A DNA stretch of 64,000 nucleotides, taken from assembly GCA_038363925.1 (NCBI GenBank), contig JAQQWL010000002.1, positions 4,030,001 through 4,094,000 of the forward strand, given 5' to 3'. Shown here piece by piece: positions 1-10,800 of the stretch (its first letter is position 1; every line of letters starts with the position of its first letter). Both the position numbers and the translations under genes were made by a program. The stretch comes from Apiospora phragmitis. Its lineage: Eukaryota; Ascomycota; Sordariomycetes; Amphisphaeriales; Apiosporaceae. The notes beneath the pieces are model-generated. The model saw only the letters and a program-made list of their open reading frames with translations, was not told the DNA's origin and did no database searches.

Positions 1-515
1 GTGGCTTTAAAGACTGCCATCAACGTCAAGTTCCGTGCTCGAACGAAAAGGAACTCCTGGACCGCAGATAAATAGATACTTGACAAGTCACCCGGTTATA
101 TACACATGATGAGGAGTAGCTACAACTTGGCAGTTGTACTTAGCAGAGGTGTGGTCACCAATCCACGTTGCCACAAGCCGATATCCCAACTCCGTAATCA
201 CCTGTCCATCATCCGAGGGGCTGACCATGTATGTATACGATGATCTGGCGTAATCTGCCAACTTGCGAAGTCCACATATATAAAGCGCCACAAAAGGGCT
301 TTGCTTGTGAGGTATTCAACGAAAGGCTGGATTATATTCCGTTGGCATTAGGCCCTGTCTACTATCTTCTGACGGGCAAGCTGTCTATAGATCCAATCAG
401 ACACACTGGCAGACCCGTGGCCCGTATAGTGTATCTACCACTCTATTCCCTGCGTATTGGCGCGAGGCATCATCCGCGCCTTCGTAATCATCGTGACGAG
501 CCAGAGTAAAGGGTA
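1..515. other. Left edge, no supported gene
   Basis: I recognise no gene here. Short open frames exist on both strands, for example a 67-residue one at 88-291 on the minus strand, but none shows a familiar motif. The stretch is downstream of the AT-hook gene that ends at 516 and may hold its 3' UTR or the tail of a gene lying outside the window. Confidence 0.5.
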
Positions 516-1692
516 TTACATATCGGCGTCCAGTGGCTGAAGAAAGAACTCCGACTCGTCGGGCGCATTTTCTATGGCTTGCCGCTGAATTGCCCGCAGT
601 CTACGCTTGCGCTCTAGCGTGCCTTGGGCATCTTCAAACTGCTGGTCTTTGATCGAGGGTGTGACCTGGTTTCCGTCCTGATCAAACAGATACCGCGGCA
701 GCTTGTTTGGATCCTTCTTGATAGTCCAATCCCCTTGTTCTGCGGACCGTCCCCCATGTGCCACACATACGGCTCCAGGTGCTCCTTCTCCACATGGGCG
801 CGGAGGGCGTCCTCATTCACAAACTCTTCGGGCTGGTGGTGACCGGCCTCGTCCGTAGTAACCTCTTCGCCCGACACTGTCTCCGCCAGCTTGTGGCCAC
901 ACTTCCCCCAGCGGCATACCAGCGGCCCCGTGTTACAATGTATGAAAAGCACGTGTTTCCGCAACGTGTCCATGTTCTGAAGCTCGGCCGGACACTGTGT
1001 AAGCTGCCCCTTCAGGTTTTCCTCGTGCCACTCGCAGCCGAAAGGCATGTACTTTGGGTCTGACCGTAGATACCACTCTCTGATTGTCAAGTCTGGCGGC
1101 TTAGGCGGGCGTCCTCTCCTCCTGGGTTCCTGGCTTGGGGCTTTGGATGATGATTTCGGTTTCCTTATTGGCCTATTGGCTGGGGTTGGACCTCCTGAGT
1201 TATGAGTGCTGTAAGGAGTGCCTGGTTTCCATCCCTTCGGGCGACCTCTTTTACGCGGCTGTTGCGGTACGACTTCTACCTCTCCGTTCATCTTGAGATT
1301 GGCTGCTTCAGCAGCCGGACTTCCTTCGGCTTTCCTCGGTTGCAGCCTTGTAGGCAACACTGTCTCTAGCGACAACTCATCCTTATATCGAGCAGCTGGG
1401 CCCGAGAAGAGGTTTTGATTTTGCCTGATGGTGTAGGCGATGATTTGATAACCACGGATAAGCGCGATCTTGTGGGCGATGGGTTGAAAAAGTGATTTGC
1501 ACTTTGCTGTGAGTTTGGAAGCAACGATGGAGTGATGTCCGAGACGACGGGCACAACTGAATTTTCTCGGCGATTGTCTTCTCCAGGGTAACCATTCTCA
1601 TTGTTATGCCCATTTACACCTAATCCGCCTTCTACTAAGTCCTCATCCGGTTGAAGATCCTCTTGGAGAGGCATGATGCTGAGCTTTGCCAA
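516..1692 (-). CDS. AT-hook and C2H2-type zinc-finger protein, frame broken twice
   Basis: Probable nuclear DNA-binding protein of about 392 residues with no intron. The first third is acidic and Ser/Pro-rich. Two AT-hooks (cores RGRPKG and RGRPP) lie roughly at residues 145-195. Two Cys/His clusters follow (CEWHEE...HVLFIHC and CRWGKCGHK...HVEKEH, about 205-290). The start ATG is at 1690-1692 and the stop at 516-518. The reading frame changes near 1413-1416 (an AAAA run in the coding strand) and near 731-734 (a GGGG run). Adding one base at each point joins the three open segments into one protein of exactly 393 codons including stop, so two missing bases explain the structure. Its targets are unknown. 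I infer sequencing error over pseudogenization, but here, next to an AT-rich decayed stretch, a real pseudogene cannot be excluded. Confidence 0.7.
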
Positions 1693-2954
1693 TGATTAGA
1701 AGAGAATAGTTTTAGTCTCAACTCGCTGAATGAGAGTGAGTGACATGAGATTAGGAGCTGTTTAAAAAGGGTTAAATATGTAAATAAAGAAGTTAATAAT
1801 ACTAATTAAGCACTTAGTGGTTGTTTTAGATCATCTTAAGATGAGATATATAGAGGGTAAGTAGAAATGGTGTGGTGTGAGCGCATGACGCGCCGCGCTC
1901 CTATAAGTATTAAAGGTATAAAGCATGTAATATAACTTATGTATTCTCTAATTATAAAGTATTTATGTTTTAATTAAATTAAATTTATATTATAAATATT
2001 AAATACTTATTAAAGTTTAATATTATAAAGTTAATTATATAATATAACTTAAAATATATTATAATTATATAAATATAATTATATAAATTAAAAAAAATTA
2101 ATATAATAATATAATTAATTTAATATTTAAAATATTAAATATAAATTACACTTTTTATTACTTTTTATTTATTTTATTAATTAAAATTAAAATAATAATT
2201 AATAATAATAAAGTAATTAAAGTAGTATTTATAATATAAAGCCTTTTCGAACACTAGTTCGAAAAGGGGAAGCGATTAGTACTCTAATCCGAATGAGAGA
2301 ACCTATGCAGGGGCATATTAGATTTAGTCGGGTACCGGAGCCCCAGTTTAGCCCGTCTGTCTTCTCGCCCGCAAAGGGCACAGGGGGGGGGCGAGAGAGT
2401 ATTACTACCTCTTACTACTACTGCACAGAAACATCCAACAATCGCCACTACCGTAAAGCTCTGTATCTAATATTTAGACATGATCCCTCCATGAGTTCCT
2501 GAAATACTTGAGTATTCATGGTCTAAGGACAACCCTGTCCGAAGCTACTGCTATTTCCTCAGGCACTCCTGTGCATGTACTGTACTTGACACACGACTTT
2601 TTCGAAGCATCAAGCAAAAACACAATGGAATGGGTCAGCATTACTAGCTTCATCAAGCGTGTATCGCAAGTAGATAGCTCTTCCATGTAGTGAGGAAGTT
2701 GTTAACCTGATGACAATCTCTGTTGTGATACGACTGCGATAACTTGCCCACAATCCTGCCCAGCTCTCACCTTATTGGAGGGGCAGTGGGAAGCTATTTT
2801 CAGATGCGTGTACGATGTGATGTGTACTTCTCGGCGCAACAAACCCTTTCTTTTTACAAGGTTTCTCCGATAAACCAGCCCCTTGGCCTGTCTCTTAATG
2901 GTGATGCGCCTCCTCCAAAGCCTCATCGCTTGGAGATGACGTGAGGAGATATCC
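1693..2954. other. Intergenic region with AT-rich island
   Basis: No gene is supported. From about 1745 to 2240 the sequence becomes almost pure A/T and is rich in TpA steps, unlike the mixed composition of the flanks. In Pezizomycotina such islands are typical of repeats mutated by RIP (repeat-induced point mutation) and then decayed; that origin is an inference. A short GC-rich stretch (GCGCATGACGCGCCGCGC) is embedded at about 1880-1897. Normal composition resumes after the hairpin at 2242-2267. Confidence 0.6.
2242..2267. repeat. Perfect 11-bp inverted repeat
   Basis: The arms CCTTTTCGAAC (2242-2252) and GTTCGAAAAGG (2257-2267) are exact reverse complements separated by ACTA. The hairpin sits exactly where the AT-rich island meets normal DNA. 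It could be a remnant of a transposon end or a cruciform site. I found no matching copy at the other edge of the island. Confidence 0.8.
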
Positions 2955-4091
2955 TCAAGAGCCCGAGGCCTCGCCTTCGCCATCACCAGAGTCGGGAGGC
3001 TCAGCTGCTGCTTCAGCCCCCGAGGTTCCATTGGCAGCGGCCAGTCGAGCGTCTTCCTTCTTTTGGCGTAGAGCTTCCGTCTCTTGCGCATCTTTTCTAA
3101 GCTGAAGGAATCGTCCCCATCATCGTCTTCATCCTCGGACTCGTTGTCCGCATTGAAACGCCAGTTACCACTCTCGAACAGAGCACGGCCAGTGGCCTCC
3201 TTGGCAAGTTTGGCCTGCTCTTCAGCTGCCTTCTTGCTGATGCGTTCTTGCTTCCACTTAGCGAAAGACTCGGGTGTGACGGGCGTAAGAGTCCCGGTAA
3301 GTTTGTGCCTCTCAGATTCCAAAAACTCCTCAAGAGTCAAAGTCTTGAGAGGAGATTTGTCCAGCAGGGCTTTCTCGGCGGCTCGCTGTTCCTTGGTCTT
3401 GAGGATGAACCTAGGTAACATTAGTGTCTGATAGCATGCAGTCCAGCATAAGAATGGAATACTCACCCAGGTGGCAGGGCATGCTTGTACTTGCAGTTAT
3501 TGCCTCCATTCGGACATACCCAGAACCATCCGTATTTACCGTCTTCGATGGCCTCGATGAAGAATTTGCACACCTTGTCGGTTGTGGTCTGTTGATTGCC
3601 CTTCTTAGACAGAACAACACTCCGGAGCTTCTCCTCATCCCAGTCATCGGAAGTTTCTTTCTTCTTCTGCTCTTCCTCTTCCGCCCTACCATCCGTGTAC
3701 AGATTGATCTTCTCCGTCTTGCGCTCGACCGAGAGGTCGTGGGAGAACTTGCACTTCTTGCCCTTCTCGCAGTCTCCCTTTTTGTAGAAGATGCAGACAA
3801 CAGTCTTTGGGTCGACGCCGAAAGGAACCTTCTGGATTTGCGCAGGCCTGTTCAGCAGCTCGGCGTTCTCCCGGCGGGCATCCTCGGCGGCCTTCTTCTC
3901 ACGGGCCTTGGCTTCCTTCTCGGCGACCTTGCGCTTTTCCTCGGCCGTGCCGGTGGCGGTCGCATTAATTTGCTTGATCTGTTTCTGTGCCGCAGAACCC
4001 TTCTTGTTTTTCATGCCAAAAGTCTTGTCGGCAATAACCTTCGAAGCCGCGGGCTTCTTGCCTTGGGGTCTTCCTTCTTCTTCGGAGGCAT
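2955..4091 (-). CDS. TMA46: TMA46 / DFRP1-type CCCH zinc-finger translation factor
   Basis: Homologue of yeast Tma46 and human ZC3H15 (DFRP1), which bind and stabilise a DRG-family GTPase and associate with ribosomes. The protein has about 360 residues. A Lys-rich N-terminus (MPPKKKE...) is followed by a Lys/Glu coiled region, a CCCH finger at about 99-117 (CIFYKKGDC...CKFSH), a second, longer finger at about 175-204 (CKFF...CKYKHALPPG), then a DRG-binding region and an acidic tail. One intron, 3411-3466 (GTGAGT...CTAG), joins the second finger to FILKTKEQ. Two single-base gaps break the frame: near 4060-4062 just after the start (a GGG read as GG) and near 3104-3108 in the acidic tail. With both restored the coding length is exactly 361 codons. 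It is divergent from OST4. Confidence 0.88.
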
Positions 4092-4603
4092 TGTGGCGAG
4101 TTGATGGGTGGAAAACTCTGGCCAGATTAGTTGGGAATTCGTTTAAACGGCCGTTTCTTGTGCTAGACAACACGATTCGTCGGCAAAAGTCAACTGACTT
4201 CTCTGCAGTTGGTGATCGCTCCAACCTTCGGACCTCTTTGACTATTCAAGTTGGTGGGCGAAGTGGGATAAACGGTGGGGCTATGTCGTATGTCGAATAA
4301 TCTAGCAGATTGTGGGTCGGTCACTCCAGCCACTTCAGCCACTTGCGAAAGGCTACGTAGCTTGAAGATTGATACAACAACAGCTTCTACCTCTACTACC
4401 TCCAATCCAAAAACCTCTCCGAGACAACCACAGTCAAGGCATGCAAGACTCGAGTCGTATTTGGTATGTCACCTTACAAACTGTGCTATTTATTTCTCTG
4501 AGCACTGGACTGACGTGACGCACCAGATTGTCTTCCCTTGAGCTTGAGAGATCCAGCTTCCTTATCGATATCGACTACAGCGGACCATAAGACAATCGCA
4601 ACC
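4092..4603. promoter_or_regulatory. Divergent promoter region TMA46 / OST4
   Basis: About 512 bp separate the two start codons, which face away from each other, so this stretch must contain both promoters. The OST4 side has a GTATGT at about 4463 and a CAG at about 4527, which could bound a 5' UTR intron; this is not proven. No TATA box is obvious. Confidence 0.5.
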
Positions 4604-4792
4604 ATGATCTCCGACGACGACCTGTACCGCCTCGCCATCTTCCTCGGCTCTGTTTCCATGGTTCTCATTGTCGTTTACCATTTCTTCGAGGTCAATTCTG
4701 TAGAGGATGACGGACTTGCCGAGAAGGCGGCCAAGGCTCGACCTGCGCAACAGCCTGCCGCAGTCGGAAAGCCAGCGAGTGCTACCAAGTGA
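4604..4792 (+). CDS. OST4: Oligosaccharyltransferase subunit OST4
   Basis: Small single-pass membrane subunit of the ER oligosaccharyltransferase that N-glycosylates nascent proteins; in yeast it bridges Stt3 and Ost3/Ost6. The 62-residue product starts MISDDDLYRLAIFLG, closely matching the family start MISDEQL, and continues into one hydrophobic helix (about residues 9-27) ending VVYHFFEVNS. I chose the ATG at 4604 because family similarity starts exactly there; an in-frame upstream ATG at 4538 would add an unconserved leader. The yeast protein is 36 residues, so here there is an extra tail of about 26 residues rich in Ala, Lys and Pro. The gene has no coding intron and is too short for many gene finders. 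Confidence 0.88.
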   Translation: MISDDDLYRLAIFLGSVSMVLIVVYHFFEVNSVEDDGLAEKAAKARPAQQPAAVGKPASATK

Positions 4793-6031
4793 CGGGAAAG
4801 AAGTGGCGCAACGACAACAAATTTTGGTCTCTTCGAGCGGAATTGGAGGGAATCGTTTGCCTGCGATGGGCAGCGGTGGACTGCAACCAACATGAATGCG
4901 AAGGACAGGAAAGCCTGCGTACACAAATGCCCGGGTCTATGCGTCAATTGAGGCATGACCCCTCGGAGCGGCGACGCGGAAGGAGGGTTTCCAGTGTGAG
5001 CCCTCTGGCGATGCAGGCCTACAGAGCTACAGAGCTACAGAGCAGTGCGAAATCATACTGGGCTACACCTACCTCTGCGGCAGGAAGCAGATTTAATCTC
5101 GATATCAACTGATAATCAACGAGCCTTCCACCCGATACCTACCTACATATTCTGTCGCCTCTGAGCCCAAGACCAAATAATGATTGCTTTCTGGGTCCTC
5201 GTATTTCCAGGATCAATATCCAACTAATATGCTTACCTATATAGAGCAACACGTATAATTCGTAAGGAGCGTCGATTTAAGGCATACAATTGATATGTAG
5301 TCGCAACTTCAATGTTGGGTCTGGAGCTCTCTGATTGGGTGAATCGAATTAGGCTTAGCCTACCTCAGCTCTCGCCCCCTGCAGCAGCAGCATTGATTCC
5401 AGTTTCCATCAGACCCAGTTATCTTAGACTGCTTTCGACCAATAAGGCAGCAGCAAACAGTGCGAACAGGCAGCCGGCCAGGCCAAGCCCCCCCCCCCCA
5501 GTGTCCAAACCCAATCTTCTCAGTCGCGACCCATCTGCGCCCTCCCATCCAATCTTTCCTCAGCCATCCATCAATATCTGCACCTTCTCCATCTTCATCT
5601 CGAAACTCTTCATTGTGTCAACAACAGGAAGATTCGACCTGACCTATTTTCTACTTCCTGTATCCGGCTGCATCCAACTTGTAACGCCTCGCCTACACGC
5701 TATCAGTACCTTTCCCGCGCGTGGTCTTACAGCTTTTTTCCTTCCATTCTACTCAATTACTTCTTCCGCTGCCAAACATACATATTCTGCCCAAAGTCAT
5801 CCTCGACGCGCGGAACTACTCGTATTGCCAATACATCGCCTCTGAAGCATTATTCTGTTTCACTTGCGACTTCACTCGATTCTAATCCTTTAATCGGCAC
5901 GCGAACTCTTGCGCGCATCTCCGAGCCAACTTGCCAACCACCGAGTCGCAACTTCACACAAGAACGCGTCTCTACCCATTACACCCTCCGTACCAAACAC
6001 TTGAACGCTTTTCCCTACCAAATCCATCAAC
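4793..6031. other. Intergenic region and CT-rich leader of YRA1
   Basis: It holds the 3' end of OST4 and the promoter and leader of YRA1. The last 700 bp are rich in pyrimidines, with an 11-C run at about 5490-5500. An open frame at 5312-5845 is low-complexity Ser/Pro/Leu and reads like untranslated leader. There is a short CAGAGCTA repeat at about 5021-5042. Confidence 0.5.
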
Positions 6032-7862
6032 ATGTCTGGAAAGCTTGATCAGTCTCTCGACGAGATTCTCTCCACTCAGCGCCGCTCTGTTGGCGGTCGC
6101 CGTGGAGGAGCTCGCGGAGGACGCCGTTCGGTCGGAAGAGCTGTTGCCACCGTCGCCCCCGTTGGCGGTGTGACCAAGACATCCAAGCAGAAGGGAGCTG
6201 CCGCGGCCAAGCAAACACCCGCCAAGGGCGCTTTGGCTGGCGACAGCAAGGTTGTTGTGAGCAACCTGGTAAGTCCATGCAGTCCGTCACTTTTCGCTTC
6301 TCATCACTAACAAACCATGTAGCCTAAGGACGTAAACGAGGCACAGATTAAGGTATGTTTCCACTAAGGCTTACCCTGCCGGTGGAATTTCATCGACTAT
6401 CCATTTTTATCGCGTGCGCGTGTTATCTCGAACCTACGATCTACATTGTCTGACTTGATCCATTCGGTCAAGGGGTGTACGGATGTGGTCGGAGTGGAGC
6501 TGTCAGCTGCCCAGTCTCCTTCATGATCAAAATGTGCACGCACCTTGTGTTGCAACACCTTGGATCCGAAGTTGGGCAGGTCCTTGTCAAACAAACACTG
6601 TACGCTCTGGCGTCAACCGCAGAAGGCCTGGCAACTCTTCCTTGCGAGTTCCATCAGTGTAGACAAGTCGACTATGGTGCTACTGATGACATGCAACTCC
6701 GAGGCCGGAATGGCTCTCTCCAGAGGACAATCATAGTGAAGTCCAAGCACATACAAGTGCTTCCTCCAGCCTGCAACGAGCATAGCAGTGAGCTACAGCA
6801 ACATACTTGAAGAGACTACCGGTACATCTTCAGTGAAGTATAATGGGATGTAATACTTCCGTCGATTTGGGCAACTGGGGCTACACTTTCTCACGCCGTA
6901 CTCGGCTTACTGCGCAGTAACAGAGCCCTAAGTGGTTTCTGGTCAACTACACTTCGGTGAAGTTAACATCGGGCGGAAGAAATTATGTCGGTCATCATGT
7001 GTCGGACGCAATCTTTGGCGAAACGCCAAGAAAGTGGCTACTGGTAGAGGGATTCTAGTGGGCGCGGGGCTTGAGATGTTTTCCGACTTTCGAATATGCT
7101 GGGAGTTGGGACGGCCCACTCGATGCTGTACTAACGCTCACTGCTTGCTCGTTCATGGTACCCGTATGGTGTGCCACCAAAGGTGCTTGGCTCACATACT
7201 CTCGCTGGCCGATTAGCGATGCGTGGGCGATATGATACGAGACGCTTACCACCCGTGGATTTATTGATCACTAACATGGCATGCCCTTCGATAGGAGTAC
7301 TTCATCTCGTCTGTTGGTCACGTCAAGAGAGTTGAGCTCTCATATGGCCCCAACAGCATGAGCCGCGGCATCGCCACCGTCACTTTCGGTTCCGCTGATG
7401 GTGCGCAAAGGGCTTTCAAGGCTCTGAACGGCCTTCTGGTGGACAACAGACCCATCAAGATCGAAATCGTCGTCAGCGCTGCTAACGCCGCCATGCTCCC
7501 TGCGCCCAAGACGCTCACGGACCGCATTACGCAACCCAAGTCACAGCCCAAGGCCCAGCCCAAGTCAGCCGCCTCTACCAAGAAGGACACGGCAACCAAG
7601 GATACTGGATCTGGTGCCGCCGGAGCACGAGGCCGAGGCCGTGGTGCTCGCCGCGTCAAGAGTGCTCGCCCTGCAAAGAAGACGGCTGAGGAGCTTGACT
7701 CGGAGATGGCGGACTATTGGGGCTCGGGTAACCCGAACGAAAACGCCAACGGCAGTGCCCCAGCTGCTGGAAACGATGACGCTGCTATGGAAGATGAGAT
7801 CTCAGTATGTTGTGACACAGTAAGACAAATACCGCCAAATGCTAATATCTATTGAACAGTAA
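6032..7862 (+). CDS. YRA1: mRNA export adaptor YRA1/mlo3 (Aly/REF family)
   Basis: Nuclear RNA-annealing protein that links spliced mRNA to the Mex67 export receptor through the helicase Sub2/UAP56. The 259-residue product has the N-terminal REF box (LDQSLDEIL, residues 5-13), an Arg/Gly-rich stretch, a single RRM at about 73-158 (VVVSNL as RNP2, RGIATVTF as RNP1), a Lys/Arg/Gly-rich linker and the C-terminal UAP56-binding box (EELDSEMADYWG). Exons are 6032-6268, a 30-nt microexon 6323-6352, 7295-7804 and the stop codon alone at 7860-7862. Introns measure 54, 942 and 55 nt, and the exon total is exactly 260 codons. The long second intron falls inside the RRM. Budding-yeast YRA1 also has an unusually long intron, used for autoregulation; the same role here is inference. 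Confidence 0.9.
6353..7294 (+). promoter_or_regulatory. YRA1: 942-nt intron 2 of YRA1, possible autoregulatory intron
   Basis: The donor is AAG|GTATGT at 6353, the branch site CACTAAC at about 7269-7275 and the acceptor GATAG at 7290-7294. Splicing joins EAQIK to EYFISSVG in frame inside the RRM. Almost all other introns in this window are 50-110 nt. No nested gene or RNA element is recognisable inside. Confidence 0.8.
7805..7859 (+). other. YRA1: YRA1 intron 3, directly before the stop codon
   Basis: GTATGT...GCTAAT...AACAG is a normal fungal intron. After splicing the TAA at 7860-7862 follows ATC TCA directly, so the protein ends EDEIS. If the intron is kept, translation adds 16 residues (VCCDTVRQIPPNANIY) before a TGA at 7853-7855. 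Confidence 0.75.
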
Positions 7863-10800
7863 ACGGTCTCGTGATGAGCGACCAACTCGGACGAAGTTTT
7901 ACGAAATTCGTATTGGACGGGAAGACTGCTTGGCCCAAGTGGTGGCCCTAGGATGGGTTGTCAGTTGCTTGCCACGATTGGCACTATGCTGTCTTTGCTT
8001 GCGCACAAATTGTCACGTACGAAATGGAAACCGGTTTTGGGGAGAAAGACGGACTGGCATTGCGTTGTTGTATCATTTTTCACGCTGGCTTCATTTGGTA
8101 AACCGGTCAGAACAGGGTTTTTTTAGTGGTTATAGCGAATAATGAAGATCGAGCGATAGACCACAATTCTAGCATCCCAGAAAACTTGTCTGTCTCGTGA
8201 GTCTGCTTTGTTCTCGCCGTGCTAGACTGTGAATATGTCCGTAATATAATATGTTGACTTTGCCGAAATCTGAAGACAATTTACGTATGCCCATATATAC
8301 TTCATGTATACGGCGACCCTCCGTGCGGCTGCCATGGCCTGACTATCATTCGAATACTTGTATCAAGCAAACACACACACATCTCCTCGTTGGCCAACTT
8401 CAAACCGTTTTTGTTGTGTCATGAGCGAAAGGCGCATCGTCCCCAAAGGATTGGCATAATTAACCAATGATTCCTCCTACATATTCTCCTTAGACGTAAC
8501 GGCCCCCCATTAGAGTAATGTACGGTAAGCAAGCACCTTGACGACTCCTTTTGGTCGTCATCACCACCATATATCATATGATATACGTCAGCGGGGGGTT
8601 GGTTTTGGATTAATCATCTTCGGTGTGAATGAGCTGTGCATAAGACTGTGGTTTTATCAGCCAGGCCAGCCCCCGGCCTATCCCCTCTTCCGTGATACGA
8701 GCCTGGCCCCTTTTGAGCCGGCTAAAACGTGTATGGATGTCAGTCGGTCAGGGCTTTTTCTTTTTTTCTTTTTTTTTTTTTTCTTTTTTTCTTTTTTTCT
8801 TTTTTTTTGTTACGCGTACCACAAGGGGGAATACAATAGAGGGTGGGATGGGTGGCTTGTCCTCCCTGACTGCTGCTGGGGCAATCTTGAGTACTGCTAA
8901 GCCATGATGAACAGGACAGGGTTCGGAGGGGACCCCCGAGCTGGCAGGCATCCACGTGTCGAGTCAGCCTCGTGGAGTTCATTGTTCATCCCTTATCTGC
9001 GGACGGAATGTGGGGGTCATGTGGATGTTGATTGTCGGTCGGCGTCGATATCACACACGATATTCGAGGAAGGCTGGCCGCCGTTACGGGCGCCTATTTA
9101 TGATGTTGCCGTTGTTAGAGACTGGACAGTGTTTATTAATCCTTCTCCGAAGACACCGATGGGTTGTCTGAGATTCGACATACGTACGTACAGGTGTTCC
9201 AAGGTTTTGATTCATGGCAACTGCCTTGTTGTCGGAAGTCGAGCGGGTCAGAAACAGCCAGGATATTGTACCTCACCCCACGGCTGGGGCAACACATGGA
9301 CGCAGAAAAAACTTGGTCGAAGGGGCCAGCCAGCCCCTTGTGTGACGATACATGTAGACTTGGTGATGGCTTCAGGGGCACGGTCAAACCTGTGCGAAGG
9401 AGAGGGGGTGAAGCCGGTTTTCAGGGTAAGCATTTACATATGGATGAGGGGGCTGGTCCTGCTGCTGCTAGAACTATACGCGCGTATTTCCAGGCAAGCT
9501 CTGCTCTTCTGAATCGCAGGTTCTCTTTTTGTCTTTGGCATACACTGGCTGGGCTAGTTTGAGTGCTCTTTTGTGGGTGGGCAATGGATTGAAAAAGGAC
9601 GTTGGGTACCATAGCTACCCAACAGCGCCAGACAGAGCATGGGATACACAAACGAATTGTTGCTCGGGAACACCGTGGTCCTCTTTGAGAGCGTGATTTG
9701 GACCCGAGACTGTAGCCCCCTTTCACGGTATGTCCAAAGGATGTGGAAGAGTACAATGTAGGGGGGTAGTAGGCTCTGGGTTGAAAGCTGGATGGTTATG
9801 CGAGGTAACCAACACCGTGGTTGCTGGCTGCTCTCATAAGCTTGATGCCGGCGTCTGTTATGTCTTTGTGTAAGGAGTAAGAGGCAGAAGGAGAGGTTGA
9901 TAAGTTCGGTTGAACTCTAGCTCGTACTTTACCCGGCTCCCTCAAAAAAAGTCTTCTTCCCCCGTCTTTGTGATGTGTCATACCGACCCACCTGACGGGA
10001 CATTTGTATAGGAATATAATACCTCGGTGGTGGAAATGGTGCTCGGGCAAGGAAAATCTCAGTGATGATGCGTGTATGTGGAACCCGATATTTACCAGTA
10101 CATACTTGGTTCTTCCCTTGCAGATTCACTTCGTTGCGATTCGGTGAGGTTGGATGCATGAAGCAGAGGAGTTCGCCGAAGAATGCGCTGGCAGCTTCAG
10201 CAGCCAGGGGCTGGTCGAAAGAGAAGGGGGCCCAGACTCGCTCTGCATCTGTAGATCGGTAATCAGGAGAGAATTCTCCGACATATGCACTCACCGGCCT
10301 GACTATACATATCTTCAGCGGTTGCTGCGGCCACTTTCCTGGACCACCCTTCCGTCTGCAGCTGGTCTTCTGGTCAGGCGATGGTGATGTTAGAGTGACG
10401 AGCAAGACCCAGCCAGCTCCAGTTCATCGTACTTTAAGTAGTTAAGGCTTCCAGGGGTCTCGGTCGGGCTTACTTGAAGCTGGGTATCTCAAAATAATAC
10501 AGAAGCCCAGCCGAGCCCTGAGCAAGAGCCATGTTTCCTCAGACATGTTAATGTCATTCACGCAGATCTCAAAGGGGTGTTGTTCATCTATACTGGCCGA
10601 TGGCACCTTTCATAGAGAACAGTGAAGACATCTCGAAACAGAACGGTCTACGACCCGCCAAGGCCTCGCAATATTGCACTACTGCATCAGATGAGAGTTA
10701 CAAAACGAGGCGGGCTCGATGATGACTTGTGATGACGGGAGACCTGCAGGTACTCTCTGTCTTAACATATTGGTGCTTCAAGGGCAAACCGTTGCCCCTG

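Noticed and set aside
5312..5845. 177-residue open frame before YRA1
   Set aside because: Low-complexity product from a CT-rich leader; reads as untranslated DNA.
8904..9512. 202-residue open frame on the plus strand
   Set aside because: No motif, odd composition, overlaps other open frames on both strands; likely chance in GC-balanced DNA.
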